Shown here in pieces: positions 27,907 through 38,043 of a stretch of DNA of 64,000 nt. The notes beneath the pieces were generated by a model. It was not told the DNA's origin. It searched no databases and saw only the letters and a list, made by a program, of their open reading frames with translations. Both the position numbers and the translations under genes were made by a program. Source of the DNA: Candidatus Gastranaerophilales bacterium (GTDB lineage Bacteria; Cyanobacteriota; Vampirovibrionia; Gastranaerophilales; Gastranaerophilaceae); contig JAQUVW010000002.1 of assembly GCA_028693235.1 (NCBI GenBank), forward strand, positions 1 through 64,000, written 5' to 3'. How positions within the stretch are numbered: position 1 is the stretch's first letter; every line of letters begins with the position of its first letter.

Positions 27907-27953
27907 TTTATTCTCCTTCCAATAGTTCTTTCTTTATAAAGCAAGAAACCTAT

Positions 27954-29270
27954 TTACAATGTATTAAATTTTTTCATGAATTTTTCTACCCAATTAAATA
28001 TTAATGAAAGCTCGTAAGGCTTTGGAATATATACGTCAGCTCCTGCGTTTAATATTTTTTCTTTATCGTGAATAGTTGTTGATAATATAATTTTTGAATT
28101 TTTATATTTATCCTCCGATTTTAAAACTTGGCAAAATGCAAGCCCTTCGAGTGCTTCTGTATTTCCTGCGTCGAGAATGATAACAGCGGGGATAAACTCA
28201 TCAGGTATTCTATCTATTGCAGAATAGTCTTGTAGCACCATAGTTTCATAACCTTGCATCTGAGCAGTTGTACTAAGCAACAATGACAATGCTTCATCAG
28301 GCTCAATGATTAAAATATTTGCATTGTATGTTTTATCTTCAACGGCATTATCGGCTGCGATTTTAGGACGTTCCATAATAAATGCCGAACCGTCTTTAAC
28401 TTTAGCCAACTTGAGCATTGAAACAAGTGCGTTTACGACCTGTCTTACATTCGTATAATTCTTGTACTGATTGGAAACCACGCCAAGACTCGTTGATACA
28501 AGAGAAACTTTATTGCCTGCATGTTCATCACCATTTGTCAAAATATATCCACGAGAGGCGTCTGATTCTGAATAAAACTTTTCAACAACTGTATCAAAAG
28601 CACAAACCAAATATTGTGCCAATTTTTCTGCTTTATAAGGATTTGTCAAAATCAAAAAATCATTTTCTTGGATTTGACCTGCAAAATCATTCTCATCAAT
28701 TATATTATTTATAATCGCAATATAGGTTTGGAGCATTTTATCTGCAGCAAGCTCGCCATATATCTCTTTATAGAAATCAAAATTATCAATATCAATTAAA
28801 ATAGCGGCCCAATCTTTTTTTTGATTGATAGTCCTTTTTAAAGTTTTTAGCGTTATTTTTGAGTCGAACAAGCCTGTTTTTTCATATATATTATTTTCAA
28901 AATGACGCCTTAAATGAGCACTTATACGTGCTTTAAATTCGTTGTGGTCAATAGGTTCACTCAAAAAATCATCTGCACCTGAATCAAGAACATCAATTCT
29001 GTCTTGAATATGGTCAGATTTTGAAAGAGCGACAATGACAGGTCGCATATTGAAACTTAAAACTCGTAACCTTTTAATAGTATCGCAAATCGAATCATCT
29101 ATACTATCTGAAATCAATATCAAATCAGGTTCATAAGAATTAAGCACATTTAAGATTTCAGGCATCTTAGTCGCAAAAAAAACAGACGTCATAGTATTTT
29201 CAAGCATTTTTTTGTACTTGAAACACTGTTCTTTCCTTTTATCAACTATCAATACTGCCTTTACTAACAT
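27954..29270 (-). CDS. Response regulator: REC - degenerate GGDEF - REC
   Basis: The 438-residue protein has three domains. An N-terminal receiver-like domain (1-125) has lost the usual acceptor: DLILISDS is found where LLD is expected. A middle diguanylate-cyclase-fold domain (about 135-300: DWAAILIDIDNFDFYKEIYG) has its active-site GGDEF replaced by QENDF, so cyclase activity is unlikely. A C-terminal receiver (about 318-438) is intact, with VIILDAG acceptor and IPKPYEL lysine. It overlaps the histidine kinase gene by seven bases and ends the five-gene RND efflux operon. It has no DNA-binding domain, so output is probably by protein contact or nucleotide sensing. Confidence 0.85.
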   Translation of the reverse strand: MLVKAVLIVDKRKEQCFKYKKMLENTMTSVFFATKMPEILNVLNSYEPDLILISDSIDDSICDTIKRLRVLSFNMRPVIVALSKSDHIQDRIDVLDSGADDFLSEPIDHNEFKARISAHLRRHFENNIYEKTGLFDSKITLKTLKRTINQKKDWAAILIDIDNFDFYKEIYGELAADKMLQTYIAIINNIIDENDFAGQIQENDFLILTNPYKAEKLAQYLVCAFDTVVEKFYSESDASRGYILTNGDEHAGNKVSLVSTSLGVVSNQYKNYTNVRQVVNALVSMLKLAKVKDGSAFIMERPKIAADNAVEDKTYNANILIIEPDEALSLLLSTTAQMQGYETMVLQDYSAIDRIPDEFIPAVIILDAGNTEALEGLAFCQVLKSEDKYKNSKIILSTTIHDKEKILNAGADVYIPKPYELSLIFNWVEKFMKKFNTL

Positions 29271-30028
29271 TTTTTCTCTTTAATTTTTTTTAACGTATTT
29301 TCTCCATATTTTGAAATAGGGAAACTGACAGAAAAAATCGTCCCAACTTCTTGCGGAATAACAGAGATATGCCCATTCATTTTTTCAACAATATTCTTTG
29401 TAATATACAAGCCCAATCCTGTACCTTGGATTTTTCTTGTCAAAGGAGAGTCTATTCTTGAAAATTTATTAAAGATTTTTTCGACATATTCTTCACTAAC
29501 TCCAACGCCATTATCTCGTATTTCTATGACGACTGCTTCTTTTGATTTCTCTTGCTTTAAAGATATTTCAACAAGAGAGCCCTCTTCAGAATATTTGCAT
29601 GCATTATCAAGAAGATTAACCATAACTTGCTGAAATTTATCAGTATCAATCAAAACGTAAGAAAGTTTTTTATCATGAAAAATTTTCAACCTATGAGATT
29701 TATACTGAGATTTGATAACTTGAACCACCATCTCAACAAAAGGCAAAATATCAACCTCTTTATATACAAGCACCTCTTTATCCGATTGAAGCTTAGAAAC
29801 AGTCAATAAATTCTCAACAAGATTTATCAACCTGTTAGACTGCTCTTTTATAATATTTAAAAATTTGACCCTTTGTTCAGGTGACAATTTATCAAAAGAA
29901 GTCAGCAAAGTATCCGCAAACCCTCTGATACTCGTTAAAGGAGTTCTTAGCTCATGGCTCACCGTCGATATAAAATCTAAGTGAGCCTGTTCTAATTCTT
30001 TTATTTTTTCATCAATTTCTTCTGTCAT
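29264..30028 (-). CDS. Soluble sensor histidine kinase (HisKA-HATPase only)
   Basis: The 254-residue protein lacks a membrane or PAS input domain. After a short coiled start (EEIDEKIKELEQAHLDF) comes the HisKA H-box STVSHELRTPLTSIRGF with His25, then the ATPase N-box (LLDNACKYS), G1 (IRDNGVGV) and G2 (GTGLGLYITKNIVE). It should autophosphorylate and pass phosphate to the regulator that overlaps its 3' end. It starts 28 bp after the TolC gene, so its expression is tied to the pump. Confidence 0.9.
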   Translation of the reverse strand: MTEEIDEKIKELEQAHLDFISTVSHELRTPLTSIRGFADTLLTSFDKLSPEQRVKFLNIIKEQSNRLINLVENLLTVSKLQSDKEVLVYKEVDILPFVEMVVQVIKSQYKSHRLKIFHDKKLSYVLIDTDKFQQVMVNLLDNACKYSEEGSLVEISLKQEKSKEAVVIEIRDNGVGVSEEYVEKIFNKFSRIDSPLTRKIQGTGLGLYITKNIVEKMNGHISVIPQEVGTIFSVSFPISKYGENTLKKIKEKKC

Positions 30029-30056
30029 AATGCAATTATAGCAGTTTTTTTAATAT

Positions 30057-31769
30057 CTACAATGAATTATCAGTATGTTTTATAGGTGCTCCGATAACCC
30101 TTTCAATATTAGCCGCCGCAACGTTGTAATTCAATAAAGTGCTATAGTAATCCAATTGAGCATTTCGATAGGTATTCTCTGCATCTTTCAACTCAACAGC
30201 ATCTCCAAGACCGACCTTGTATCTCCCGCTCGCCAATTTGTATTGTTCTTTTGCCTGTTTCATTGCCAATTTCGCAACAGGAATACAGTCTTGTGAATTA
30301 TATAAATCAATATAAGCTTGTTTTACATCTAAATATACACTTTGTCTTGATTTTTCTAAATCTGCCAAATCTTTTTTGTGGTTAGCTTTAGCCTCATCAA
30401 CCTGTTTTTTTAACAACATAGCATTAAATGAATTGTATGTAAGTTGAGCACCTGCTTGGTATCCATGGTCTTTTGCAGGAGTAGAACCACCCAAGGTATA
30501 ATTCCCGAAAGCTTTGATATCAGGTGCAAAAGCACGTATTGTCGCTTTCACCAAAATTTCAGAACCCTCTGATTTCTTTTTGGCAGCCAGATATTCAGGA
30601 CGAGTTTCATAAGCAGTTTGAATAATATCATCAAAATTAACTTTATAGGTGTACGAATCTAATTTTTCTGAAATATTGTAATTAGAATATTCGGGCAGCC
30701 CCATCGCATTATTAACTTGGGCAAACGCCAGTGCAATGTTATTTTTTGCCTTTATATAGTCTAATTTTGCTTTCCCTAAATTATATTCTGCTGTCATAAC
30801 ATCTATTTTAGGTTTAGTTCCAATTACATAAAAAGCTTGAGCTTGCTTCAAATGCAATTCATAATCCTTGACAGTTTTAGAATAAACATCAGATTGTTGC
30901 ATAGCATATAGCAAATTGTAATAAGATTTTTTGACATTGAAGATTACGTCGTTTATACTCATTTGAACATTGTCTTCAGCTGCTTCAAATGTTTTTTTAG
31001 AAACATCGGCTTGAGCCTTAGCTTTACCAAAATCAAATAACAACAATTCAGCTGAAACTTTTGGCATATTATACATGTCATATTTTTGTGTCGGGAAAGA
31101 AAAATTTGTCACCAACATATCATTTTTAGAATAGTTTAAATCTAATCCAATTTTTGGAAAATACGCTGACCAAGCTTGGGCAATTTTAGTTTTATAAGCA
31201 TCAGCACTGCTTAATGCTGATTTAATAGAAGGATTATGTTCCAAAGCAAGTTTTACACAGTCGTCAACTGAAATAATTCTATCTGTTGCGACACTGCCTT
31301 GCACAGTGCCTGCCGCTTTAGTACTTACATCAAGCACCTTGATTTCCTCAGAAGTATCTGATTTATACAAGTTTTTATTTTCAACAACTCTCTCGAGCTT
31401 CTTGCCTGCTTGTGATTGAATATTTTCAACAGGTGTTTTTTCAACAGCAAAGACTGTTTCATTCACAGGTTGCTCTTGGATTTTAGATTTCTTTGACCAA
31501 AATGCAATTTTTTTATTTTCTTTAACTGCATCTTTATTCTTTGCCTCCTCAAGCTTTCTGGCATTGACTTCTTGTGGCATTTCCGCTTTTGTTATCTTTG
31601 ATTTATTAGCTTTTTTATTTTTATTAAACGAAAATGTTTTTTTAAGCTTTAACACAAATTGGCTATCGGTTTTTGGAACCGAATTATCAGTCTGAACCTC
31701 AGCAGCCAGTGAATATGATGTATTCACCAGCATCAAAAAGATTATTAATATACCTATTTTCTTATTCAT
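30057..31769 (-). CDS. TolC-family outer-membrane efflux channel with basic N-terminal insert
   Basis: The 570-residue protein has a signal peptide (MNKKIGILIIFLMLVNTSYS-LAAE), then about 130 residues rich in Lys, Glu and Asn with no clear fold. A full outer-membrane efflux protein domain follows (from ISVDDCVKLALEHNPSIK to the end, with repeats such as AQAWSAYFPKIGLDLNYS and KEQYKLASGRYKVGLGDAVEL). It would form the outer-membrane and periplasmic duct for the RND pump encoded just upstream. The basic insert makes it about 100 residues longer than typical TolC proteins. Confidence 0.9.
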   Translation of the reverse strand: MNKKIGILIIFLMLVNTSYSLAAEVQTDNSVPKTDSQFVLKLKKTFSFNKNKKANKSKITKAEMPQEVNARKLEEAKNKDAVKENKKIAFWSKKSKIQEQPVNETVFAVEKTPVENIQSQAGKKLERVVENKNLYKSDTSEEIKVLDVSTKAAGTVQGSVATDRIISVDDCVKLALEHNPSIKSALSSADAYKTKIAQAWSAYFPKIGLDLNYSKNDMLVTNFSFPTQKYDMYNMPKVSAELLLFDFGKAKAQADVSKKTFEAAEDNVQMSINDVIFNVKKSYYNLLYAMQQSDVYSKTVKDYELHLKQAQAFYVIGTKPKIDVMTAEYNLGKAKLDYIKAKNNIALAFAQVNNAMGLPEYSNYNISEKLDSYTYKVNFDDIIQTAYETRPEYLAAKKKSEGSEILVKATIRAFAPDIKAFGNYTLGGSTPAKDHGYQAGAQLTYNSFNAMLLKKQVDEAKANHKKDLADLEKSRQSVYLDVKQAYIDLYNSQDCIPVAKLAMKQAKEQYKLASGRYKVGLGDAVELKDAENTYRNAQLDYYSTLLNYNVAAANIERVIGAPIKHTDNSL

Positions 31770-31808
31770 TCTCTCCCCTTAGTCCCAAGTTTTCATTCTT
31801 TTATAAAA

Positions 31809-34800
31809 TTATACATCCTTTTTATCTTGGTGTTTTTTTGCCATGATTTTATCAACAAATGATTGAACCAAAACATAAAACGCCGGTGTTAACAGAGTAC
31901 CCAATGTTCCTGCGGCAACCATACCGCCAAACACTGTGCAGCCAACAGACATACGGCTTTGTGCACCTGCACCTTGAGCGAATACCAAAGGTAAAACGCC
32001 AAGTACGAAAGCAACAACCGTCATCATAATTGCTCTAAATCTTAATTGAGCCGCTTTTATAGCTGCATCCTCTATCGACAAGCCGTTTTCTTCATGTTGA
32101 ACCTTTGCAAATTCGACAATCAAAATAGCTTGTTTTGTAGCCAAGCCTATCAACATAATCATACCGACTTGAGAATACAAATCGAAAGATTGTCCCATCA
32201 TCAATTGGAAGACCAACGCACCGATTGCTGCAATCGGTGAAATCAAAAGAACCGCAACAGGTATTGACCAGCTTTCGTATAAAGCAACCAAGAATAAATA
32301 TACAAACAACAATGATAATCCGATGATAGAACCTGTTTGTCCTGAAGATTCACGTTCTTGAGCCGAAGTACCTGACCATTCAAAGCCCATATCTTTCGGG
32401 AATATCTTTTGGGCAACACCTTCCATCGCATTCATCGCCTCACCTGAACTTCTACCGGAAGCAGGTTGTCCGCTGAATTGAACAGAACGATATTGGTTAT
32501 ATCTTGTTATAGAAGCAGGTCCAACCGATTGTTCCATTCTGACCATAGTCGTAATCGGAACCATCGTTCCTTTATTATTCATTACATAAATGCCTGTGAT
32601 ATCGTTTATGTTGCGTCTGAATCTGTCTTCTGCCTGTAATTGAACTCTGAAAACACGTCCTAATTTATTAAAGTCATTGACATAATATGTTCCCAATGTT
32701 GAAGACAATGTATTGTATAGTTCTTTCAAGTCAACATCTTGAGCCAATGTTTTTTCATAATCAACATTAACAATATATTGTGGGACATTAGCCTGATAAG
32801 TGGTGAATACATTTGACAATACAGGGTCTTGATTAGCTGAAATTGTCAACTCATTAGCATATTTTTCCATATCTTGAGGAGTATATTCACCTTTTGAAAG
32901 CATTTGGAATTCAAAGCCACCAAGCATACTCATACCTGAAATAGCTGGAGGTGAAAAGACTCCGATTGAGCCGCCTCTTAAGCAAGAAGTTTTTTTTCTT
33001 ATTTCCCTCAATATACCTTTATGAGATAAATCTGTTGGTTTGCCTTGTACCTTTCTTATTACCCAATCAATTGGGTCTACTCGTCTTTCATTCCAATCCT
33101 TAAGTTGGATTACAGAAAAAGCTTGATTGCTAGGTCCCGTTCCAATAAATGTAAGAATAAGATCAACGCCATCAATCTCTTTAACTATATTTTCAAAATC
33201 TAATGTAGCTTGCGACGTTCTTGAAATTGAAGCACCTGCCGGCAAATTAGTTTGTGCCATCAAAACACCTTGGTCTTCATCAGGAATAAAACCGGTCGGA
33301 ATAATATAGAATAAAAACATCATCAACGCCAAGATAGAGCCGTAAAATATCAACGTAAGCTTTTTATCATAAACGAATTTCTTAACATATTCCATATAAA
33401 TGTCAGTTAATCTATCAAAATATTTGTTGAAAATCGCAAACATTTTCTTAATTAAAGCCGTAAACCAGTTTGAAGATTCTGCATTCGGGTCTTCTTCTTT
33501 CAAAATCATAGCACATAACGCAGGTGATAAAGTCAACGCACATACCGCTGACAGTGCAATAGAAACAGCAATACAAACACCAAACTGCTTATACATAACG
33601 CCTGACAAACCCGGAACAAACGCAACAGGAACAAATACTGCCATCAAAACAAGAGCCATTGCTATCAAAGCTCCTCCAACCTCTTGCATAGTAAGTTGCG
33701 TTGCCTCTAGAGGAGTTTTCCCTTCCTCCAAGTGCCTTTTAACATTCTCGATAACAACAATAGCATCATCTACTACCGTAGCAACCGCCAGAACCATTGC
33801 AAATAAGGTCAAAAGGTTTATAGACATACCCAGTGGTGGAAGTGCCATAAATGTACCTACTAACGATACAGGAATAGTAACACACGGAATTAACGTTGCT
33901 CTCCAATCTCCCAAAAATGCAAAAATGATAATTACAACGATTATTGAAGTCAATAAAATCGTCAACTCGACTTCTTTCATTGACTCTCTGATAAACAATG
34001 TGTCATCATATAACGTATTAATTTCTAGCCCTTGAGGAAGTGTTTTACTAATTTCAGCCATTTTTTTGTTGACCAAATTCATAATTTGGATTTCATTAGC
34101 ACCGGGGATTTGGACAATTTGTATTAAAGCTGTAGGTTTTCCGTCCACACGCCCTACTGTTGTATAGCTTTGGGCACCGAGTTCAACTCGAGCCACATCT
34201 TTAATTCTTATACTTGAGCCGTCAGAATTAGACCTTACAATAATTTGCTCAAATTCAGACGGTTCTAGTAATCTACCCTTAGTTCTCAACGTGATTTTTA
34301 AAGGTTGTTTTTCTTTACAGGGTTCTTGCCCGAAAGCACCAGCTGCTACTTGTACATTTTGTGTATTAATAGCTTTTTGAACCTCTGAAACAGAAACTCC
34401 GAGATTTGCCATTTTTTGAGTATCAAGCCAAATACGCATACTATAATCGCCTGCACCAAAGATATTTACATCTCCGACACCATCTAAACGTTTAATTTCA
34501 TCTTTAATATATATAGAGGCATAATTGGTAATATCCAACTGGCTCCAGCTGTTATCAGGAGAAGTCAAATTTAAAATACAAACACCGGCACCACTTACTT
34601 TATTTTGAGCGGTTACGCCTAGTCTTTTAACATCTTCAGGCAACTTTGGCGTTATTTGCTGCAAACGATTTTGAACATTTACCAAGTTGATATCTTTATC
34701 CGTACCAACGTTAAAAAATACTTGCAAAGAATATGACTCATCTGAACTTGTAGACATCATATAAATCATATCTTCAACGCCATTGACCTGAGATTCAATA

Positions 34801-35027
34801 ACAGATGCAACAGATGATTCAATTACACTCGCACTCGCACCAGGGTAAGAAGCGGTAACAGCAACCTGTGGAGGTGTAATATCAGGGTATTTTTCAAGTT
34901 GTAAGCCAAAAATCGAAATCATCCCCACTAAGGTAATAAAAATTGATATTACCATTGCAAAACGAGGTTTCGTTATGAAAAAATATAAATCTTTCGGATT
35001 AAATTTTTTCTTATTATTATCTTCCAT
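31809..35027 (-). CDS. RND multidrug efflux pump, inner-membrane subunit (AcrB/HAE1 family)
   Basis: The 1072-residue protein has the HAE1 layout: TM1 ([18 protein letters not shown]), the [21 protein letters not shown] periplasmic start, and the TM4 proton relay in [20 protein letters not shown]. It also has the second-half repeat ([33 protein letters not shown]) and [22 protein letters not shown]. It would export hydrophobic or amphiphilic compounds as a trimer with the adaptor and TolC proteins of the same operon. It lies 2 bp after the adaptor gene. Confidence 0.97.
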   Translation of the reverse strand: MEDNNKKKFNPKDLYFFITKPRFAMVISIFITLVGMISIFGLQLEKYPDITPPQVAVTASYPGASASVIESSVASVIESQVNGVEDMIYMMSTSSDESYSLQVFFNVGTDKDINLVNVQNRLQQITPKLPEDVKRLGVTAQNKVSGAGVCILNLTSPDNSWSQLDITNYASIYIKDEIKRLDGVGDVNIFGAGDYSMRIWLDTQKMANLGVSVSEVQKAINTQNVQVAAGAFGQEPCKEKQPLKITLRTKGRLLEPSEFEQIIVRSNSDGSSIRIKDVARVELGAQSYTTVGRVDGKPTALIQIVQIPGANEIQIMNLVNKKMAEISKTLPQGLEINTLYDDTLFIRESMKEVELTILLTSIIVVIIIFAFLGDWRATLIPCVTIPVSLVGTFMALPPLGMSINLLTLFAMVLAVATVVDDAIVVIENVKRHLEEGKTPLEATQLTMQEVGGALIAMALVLMAVFVPVAFVPGLSGVMYKQFGVCIAVSIALSAVCALTLSPALCAMILKEEDPNAESSNWFTALIKKMFAIFNKYFDRLTDIYMEYVKKFVYDKKLTLIFYGSILALMMFLFYIIPTGFIPDEDQGVLMAQTNLPAGASISRTSQATLDFENIVKEIDGVDLILTFIGTGPSNQAFSVIQLKDWNERRVDPIDWVIRKVQGKPTDLSHKGILREIRKKTSCLRGGSIGVFSPPAISGMSMLGGFEFQMLSKGEYTPQDMEKYANELTISANQDPVLSNVFTTYQANVPQYIVNVDYEKTLAQDVDLKELYNTLSSTLGTYYVNDFNKLGRVFRVQLQAEDRFRRNINDITGIYVMNNKGTMVPITTMVRMEQSVGPASITRYNQYRSVQFSGQPASGRSSGEAMNAMEGVAQKIFPKDMGFEWSGTSAQERESSGQTGSIIGLSLLFVYLFLVALYESWSIPVAVLLISPIAAIGALVFQLMMGQSFDLYSQVGMIMLIGLATKQAILIVEFAKVQHEENGLSIEDAAIKAAQLRFRAIMMTVVAFVLGVLPLVFAQGAGAQSRMSVGCTVFGGMVAAGTLGTLLTPAFYVLVQSFVDKIMAKKHQDKKDV

Positions 35028-35029
35028 TT

Positions 35030-36190
35030 TTATTTATCTTTCTTTTCAGATTGAGTTGTAGTATCAGCTATTTTTACTTTCATTCCTTGTTTAATACTTT
35101 GGATACCTTTAACAATAATTACTTCGTTCGGCTTCAAACCTTCTTCCACAAGCCAATTTGAACCAACTTGTTCAGATACTTTTATTTTCTTTTGTTGAGC
35201 TTTGCCATCTGCATCAATAACCCAAACAAAATAACCATCTGCACTGTCAGACACTGCAGCTTGAGGAGCTACAACAACTTTTCTCGGAACAGTAGCAGAA
35301 GCAACCACAGTAACAAAATCCCCAGGAACCAATAATCTGTCTTTATTCGGGAAAGTTGCTCTTAAAGCAATGGTGCCTGCAGAAGGGTCAACTGTATTAT
35401 TTACAAATTCAATTTTGCCGGTGATGGGGTAATTGCTTCCATCAGCCAGTTTTATTTGGACTTTCATTTTATTTAAATCAACAGAAGTATCAGATTTTTT
35501 GAACTTCAAATAATCTTCACTTTTCAAATTGAAATATGCGTAGATAGGGTCGACGCTTACTATTTTAGCAAGGGAACCTGCTTGAGGATTTACTAAATTA
35601 CCCTCAGTAATCATAATTTTACCAATTTTTCCATCAATCGGAGAAACAACTCTCGTATAGCTCAAATTCAAATTCGCATTTGCTAATTGAGCACGATTGA
35701 CATCTAGCATGGCTTTATTTTGGTCACGTGTTGCGACAGCTTGGTCATAATACGATTTACTTACGAAATCATTTTTAACAAGTTCATTTGCTCTTCTCAA
35801 TTCTTTTTCTGAATTAATTAAAGCAGCTTTTGTTTGTCTTACAGAAGCACTTGCGTTTTGAACAGCAATTTGGTATTCGTTAGGTTCAATTAAGAAAAGA
35901 GTTTGCCCTTTTTTTACATAAGCACCTTCTTTAAAATATCTTTTTTGCAACCAGCCATTAATTCTGGCAACTACATCAACAGAATATTTTGCTTCTAAAC
36001 GACCTGAAGACTCAGCTTTAGCATAAACATCCTGTTCCTTTACGGGAGCTACTTCAACAACAGGAGGTGCCAATCTCATTTTAGCCATCATTTTAGCTGC
36101 AATAAAAGACATCGTCCTATTATAAATTATAGGCAAACAAATAACTAATATAGCAATTATCAATATCAGTTTTTTCTTTTTTTCTGTCAT
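35030..36190 (-). CDS. RND periplasmic adaptor (AcrA/MexA family)
   Basis: The 386-residue adaptor has an N-terminal membrane anchor ([18 protein letters not shown]), the lipoyl half-motifs ([20 protein letters not shown] and [13 protein letters not shown]), a helical hairpin rich in Gln, Ala and Asn, and a beta-barrel domain. It links the RND pump to its TolC channel. The frame is open 28 codons upstream, but ATG 36188-36190 follows AAGGA and gives a conventional anchor. First gene of a five-gene operon: adaptor, pump, channel, kinase, regulator. Confidence 0.94.
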   Translation of the reverse strand: MTEKKKKLILIIAILVICLPIIYNRTMSFIAAKMMAKMRLAPPVVEVAPVKEQDVYAKAESSGRLEAKYSVDVVARINGWLQKRYFKEGAYVKKGQTLFLIEPNEYQIAVQNASASVRQTKAALINSEKELRRANELVKNDFVSKSYYDQAVATRDQNKAMLDVNRAQLANANLNLSYTRVVSPIDGKIGKIMITEGNLVNPQAGSLAKIVSVDPIYAYFNLKSEDYLKFKKSDTSVDLNKMKVQIKLADGSNYPITGKIEFVNNTVDPSAGTIALRATFPNKDRLLVPGDFVTVVASATVPRKVVVAPQAAVSDSADGYFVWVIDADGKAQQKKIKVSEQVGSNWLVEEGLKPNEVIIVKGIQSIKQGMKVKIADTTTQSEKKDK

Positions 36191-36357
36191 AAATATATCC
36201 TTCTCTTCATTATTTCCATATAGCATAAGCTTATTATACGCCTTATGGAAGTATATAATACAATTGTATCCCATAGCAATTTCTTTACAATACAGAAGTA
36301 GGACTATTGCTTATAATCCTACTTTGCGTCCAAATTTCAATTTTTAAATCAATTGAC

Positions 36358-36792
36358 TTACTTCCCTGTATTAGTTTTTGAAAGATACTCGTCTAATACA
36401 TTTCTCATTTTGGAGATATCATCATAATTTTCAGGAGATATCATCATTTTAACGCCACTTGTTCTATCCACGATAAAGACAACGGGATACATTTGGATAT
36501 TGTATTCTGTTATTATATTTTTGTAAAACGGGTCGTCACAATTTATAGCGACAAAATTAAATCTATTGCTATATATTGTATAAATCATGTCGAGTTTCGG
36601 CTTGAAAGCCCTACAATATGTGCACCAGTCCGTATAGAAATATAAAATAAACGGCTTGGGTTGAGAATATGCGTATGTATAAGACACACCGAAATTTTTG
36701 TGTGCTCCGATATCAGTTTTCGCAGCATAACAAGAGCCGATACCGCATATTAAAAGTAGTAAAATTAATATAGAAAAGATTTTTTTCTTCAT
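36358..36792 (-). CDS. Exported thioredoxin-fold protein
   Basis: The 144-residue product has a signal sequence (MKKKIFSILILLLLICGIGS, with a possible lipobox IGSC at position 21), then a thioredoxin domain with active site DWCTYCRAF (C57, C60) and the cis-proline region MYPVVF. It would act as a periplasmic or envelope-anchored thiol oxidoreductase. Its ATG overlaps the glgC stop by four bases, an odd partner for an envelope protein; lepA-glgC-trx appears to be one transcript. Confidence 0.85.
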   Translation of the reverse strand: MKKKIFSILILLLLICGIGSCYAAKTDIGAHKNFGVSYTYAYSQPKPFILYFYTDWCTYCRAFKPKLDMIYTIYSNRFNFVAINCDDPFYKNIITEYNIQMYPVVFIVDRTSGVKMMISPENYDDISKMRNVLDEYLSKTNTGK

Positions 36793-38024
36793 AGTTGGAT
36801 TCCTTTTGGCACAACAGTAATTCCACCTTCTGAAACAATGAATCCTCTGGCTTCATCTTCTGCCTTATCAAAACCTATTCTGGTATAAGGAGGAATATTC
36901 ACATTTTTGTCGATAATAGCTTTTCTTATATCCGCATATCTTCCGACATTTACATTTTCCATTAAAATAGAATTTGAAACATTAGAGAAACTGTTAATTC
37001 TCACTTTTGGGGACAAAATACATCTTGAAATGCTACCACCAGAAATAATACAGCCCTCAGATACCATCGAGTTGGTTGCCATACCTATTCTTTCGCCCTC
37101 TTCCCAAATAAATTTAGCAGGAGGATAATTATAATTATACGTTCTTAAAGGCCAATCTTGCGAATATAAATTAAGTTCTGGACAATAATCGAGCAAATCC
37201 ATATTAGCTTGCCAATAACTGTCAATTGTACCTACATCTCGCCAATAGCCTTTTTCAGAGTCTTCCATCCCCGGAATCACATTACGTGTAAAGTCATAAA
37301 TAAAGATTGATTTACCTTCTTCAAGCATTTTGGGAATAATATTTTTGCCAAAATCATGATGCGACTCAAGGTCAGATGAATCTTGCCTAACCTCATTTAC
37401 GAGGTCATCAACATTGAATATATAATTGCCCATAGACGCCAAACACATATCAGGTCGCCCCGGGATACATTTTGGTTTTTCTTTAGGTTTTTCAACAAAC
37501 GCCGTCAAACGCCAATCGTCATCAACCTCCATAATACCAAACTCACTTGCATTTTCAATAGGTATAGGTATTGCAGAGATAGTCATATCAGCATTATTTT
37601 TTTTGTGATAATGCAACATCTGTCTTACATCCATCTTGTAAATATGGTCACCACCAAAAACACATACAAATTGAGGGTCTTCATCTTTAATATGAGCCAA
37701 ATTTTGAAAAACAGCGTCCGCAGTCCCTTTATACCAATGCCCATCTGTACGCATTTGAGCAGGCACTAAATCAATATATTGCCCGATAATAGGTGACAAA
37801 GGCCACCCTCTTGCAATATGTTGATTTAAAGAGTCTGATTTATATTGAGTTAATATTTTTAATTTGTAAAATCCGGAATTGATGAAGTTATTGATTACAA
37901 AATCAATAATTCTATATCTTCCGCCAAACGGAACTGCCGGTTTTGCCCTGTCTCTTGTCAAAGGGAAGAGTCTTTTTCCTTCGCCTCCGGCTAAAATCAT
38001 AACTAAAGCCCTATCAATTGACAT
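36789..38024 (-). CDS. glgC: Glucose-1-phosphate adenylyltransferase
   Basis: The 411-residue enzyme makes ADP-glucose for glycogen. Visible are the nucleotide-binding ILAGGEGKRLFPLTRDRAKP, PAVPFGGRYRIIDF, the HWYKGTADAVFQNL region, FGGDHIYKMD, VEKPKEKP and the C-terminal left-handed beta-helix (ISRCILSPKVRINSFS, FIVSEGGITVVPKG). Regulatory residues cannot be judged by eye. It follows lepA by 19 bp and overlaps the thioredoxin-like gene downstream. Confidence 0.96.
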   Translation of the reverse strand: MSIDRALVMILAGGEGKRLFPLTRDRAKPAVPFGGRYRIIDFVINNFINSGFYKLKILTQYKSDSLNQHIARGWPLSPIIGQYIDLVPAQMRTDGHWYKGTADAVFQNLAHIKDEDPQFVCVFGGDHIYKMDVRQMLHYHKKNNADMTISAIPIPIENASEFGIMEVDDDWRLTAFVEKPKEKPKCIPGRPDMCLASMGNYIFNVDDLVNEVRQDSSDLESHHDFGKNIIPKMLEEGKSIFIYDFTRNVIPGMEDSEKGYWRDVGTIDSYWQANMDLLDYCPELNLYSQDWPLRTYNYNYPPAKFIWEEGERIGMATNSMVSEGCIISGGSISRCILSPKVRINSFSNVSNSILMENVNVGRYADIRKAIIDKNVNIPPYTRIGFDKAEDEARGFIVSEGGITVVPKGIQL

Positions 38025-38043
38025 AATTAACCCCTTTATTTTA

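Noticed and set aside
27611-27925. Plus-strand 104-codon frame
   Set aside because: Antisense shadow of pepA without a ribosome site.
33400-34035. 211-codon plus-strand frame
   Set aside because: Antisense shadow of the RND pump gene; composition is a mirror of the membrane helices.
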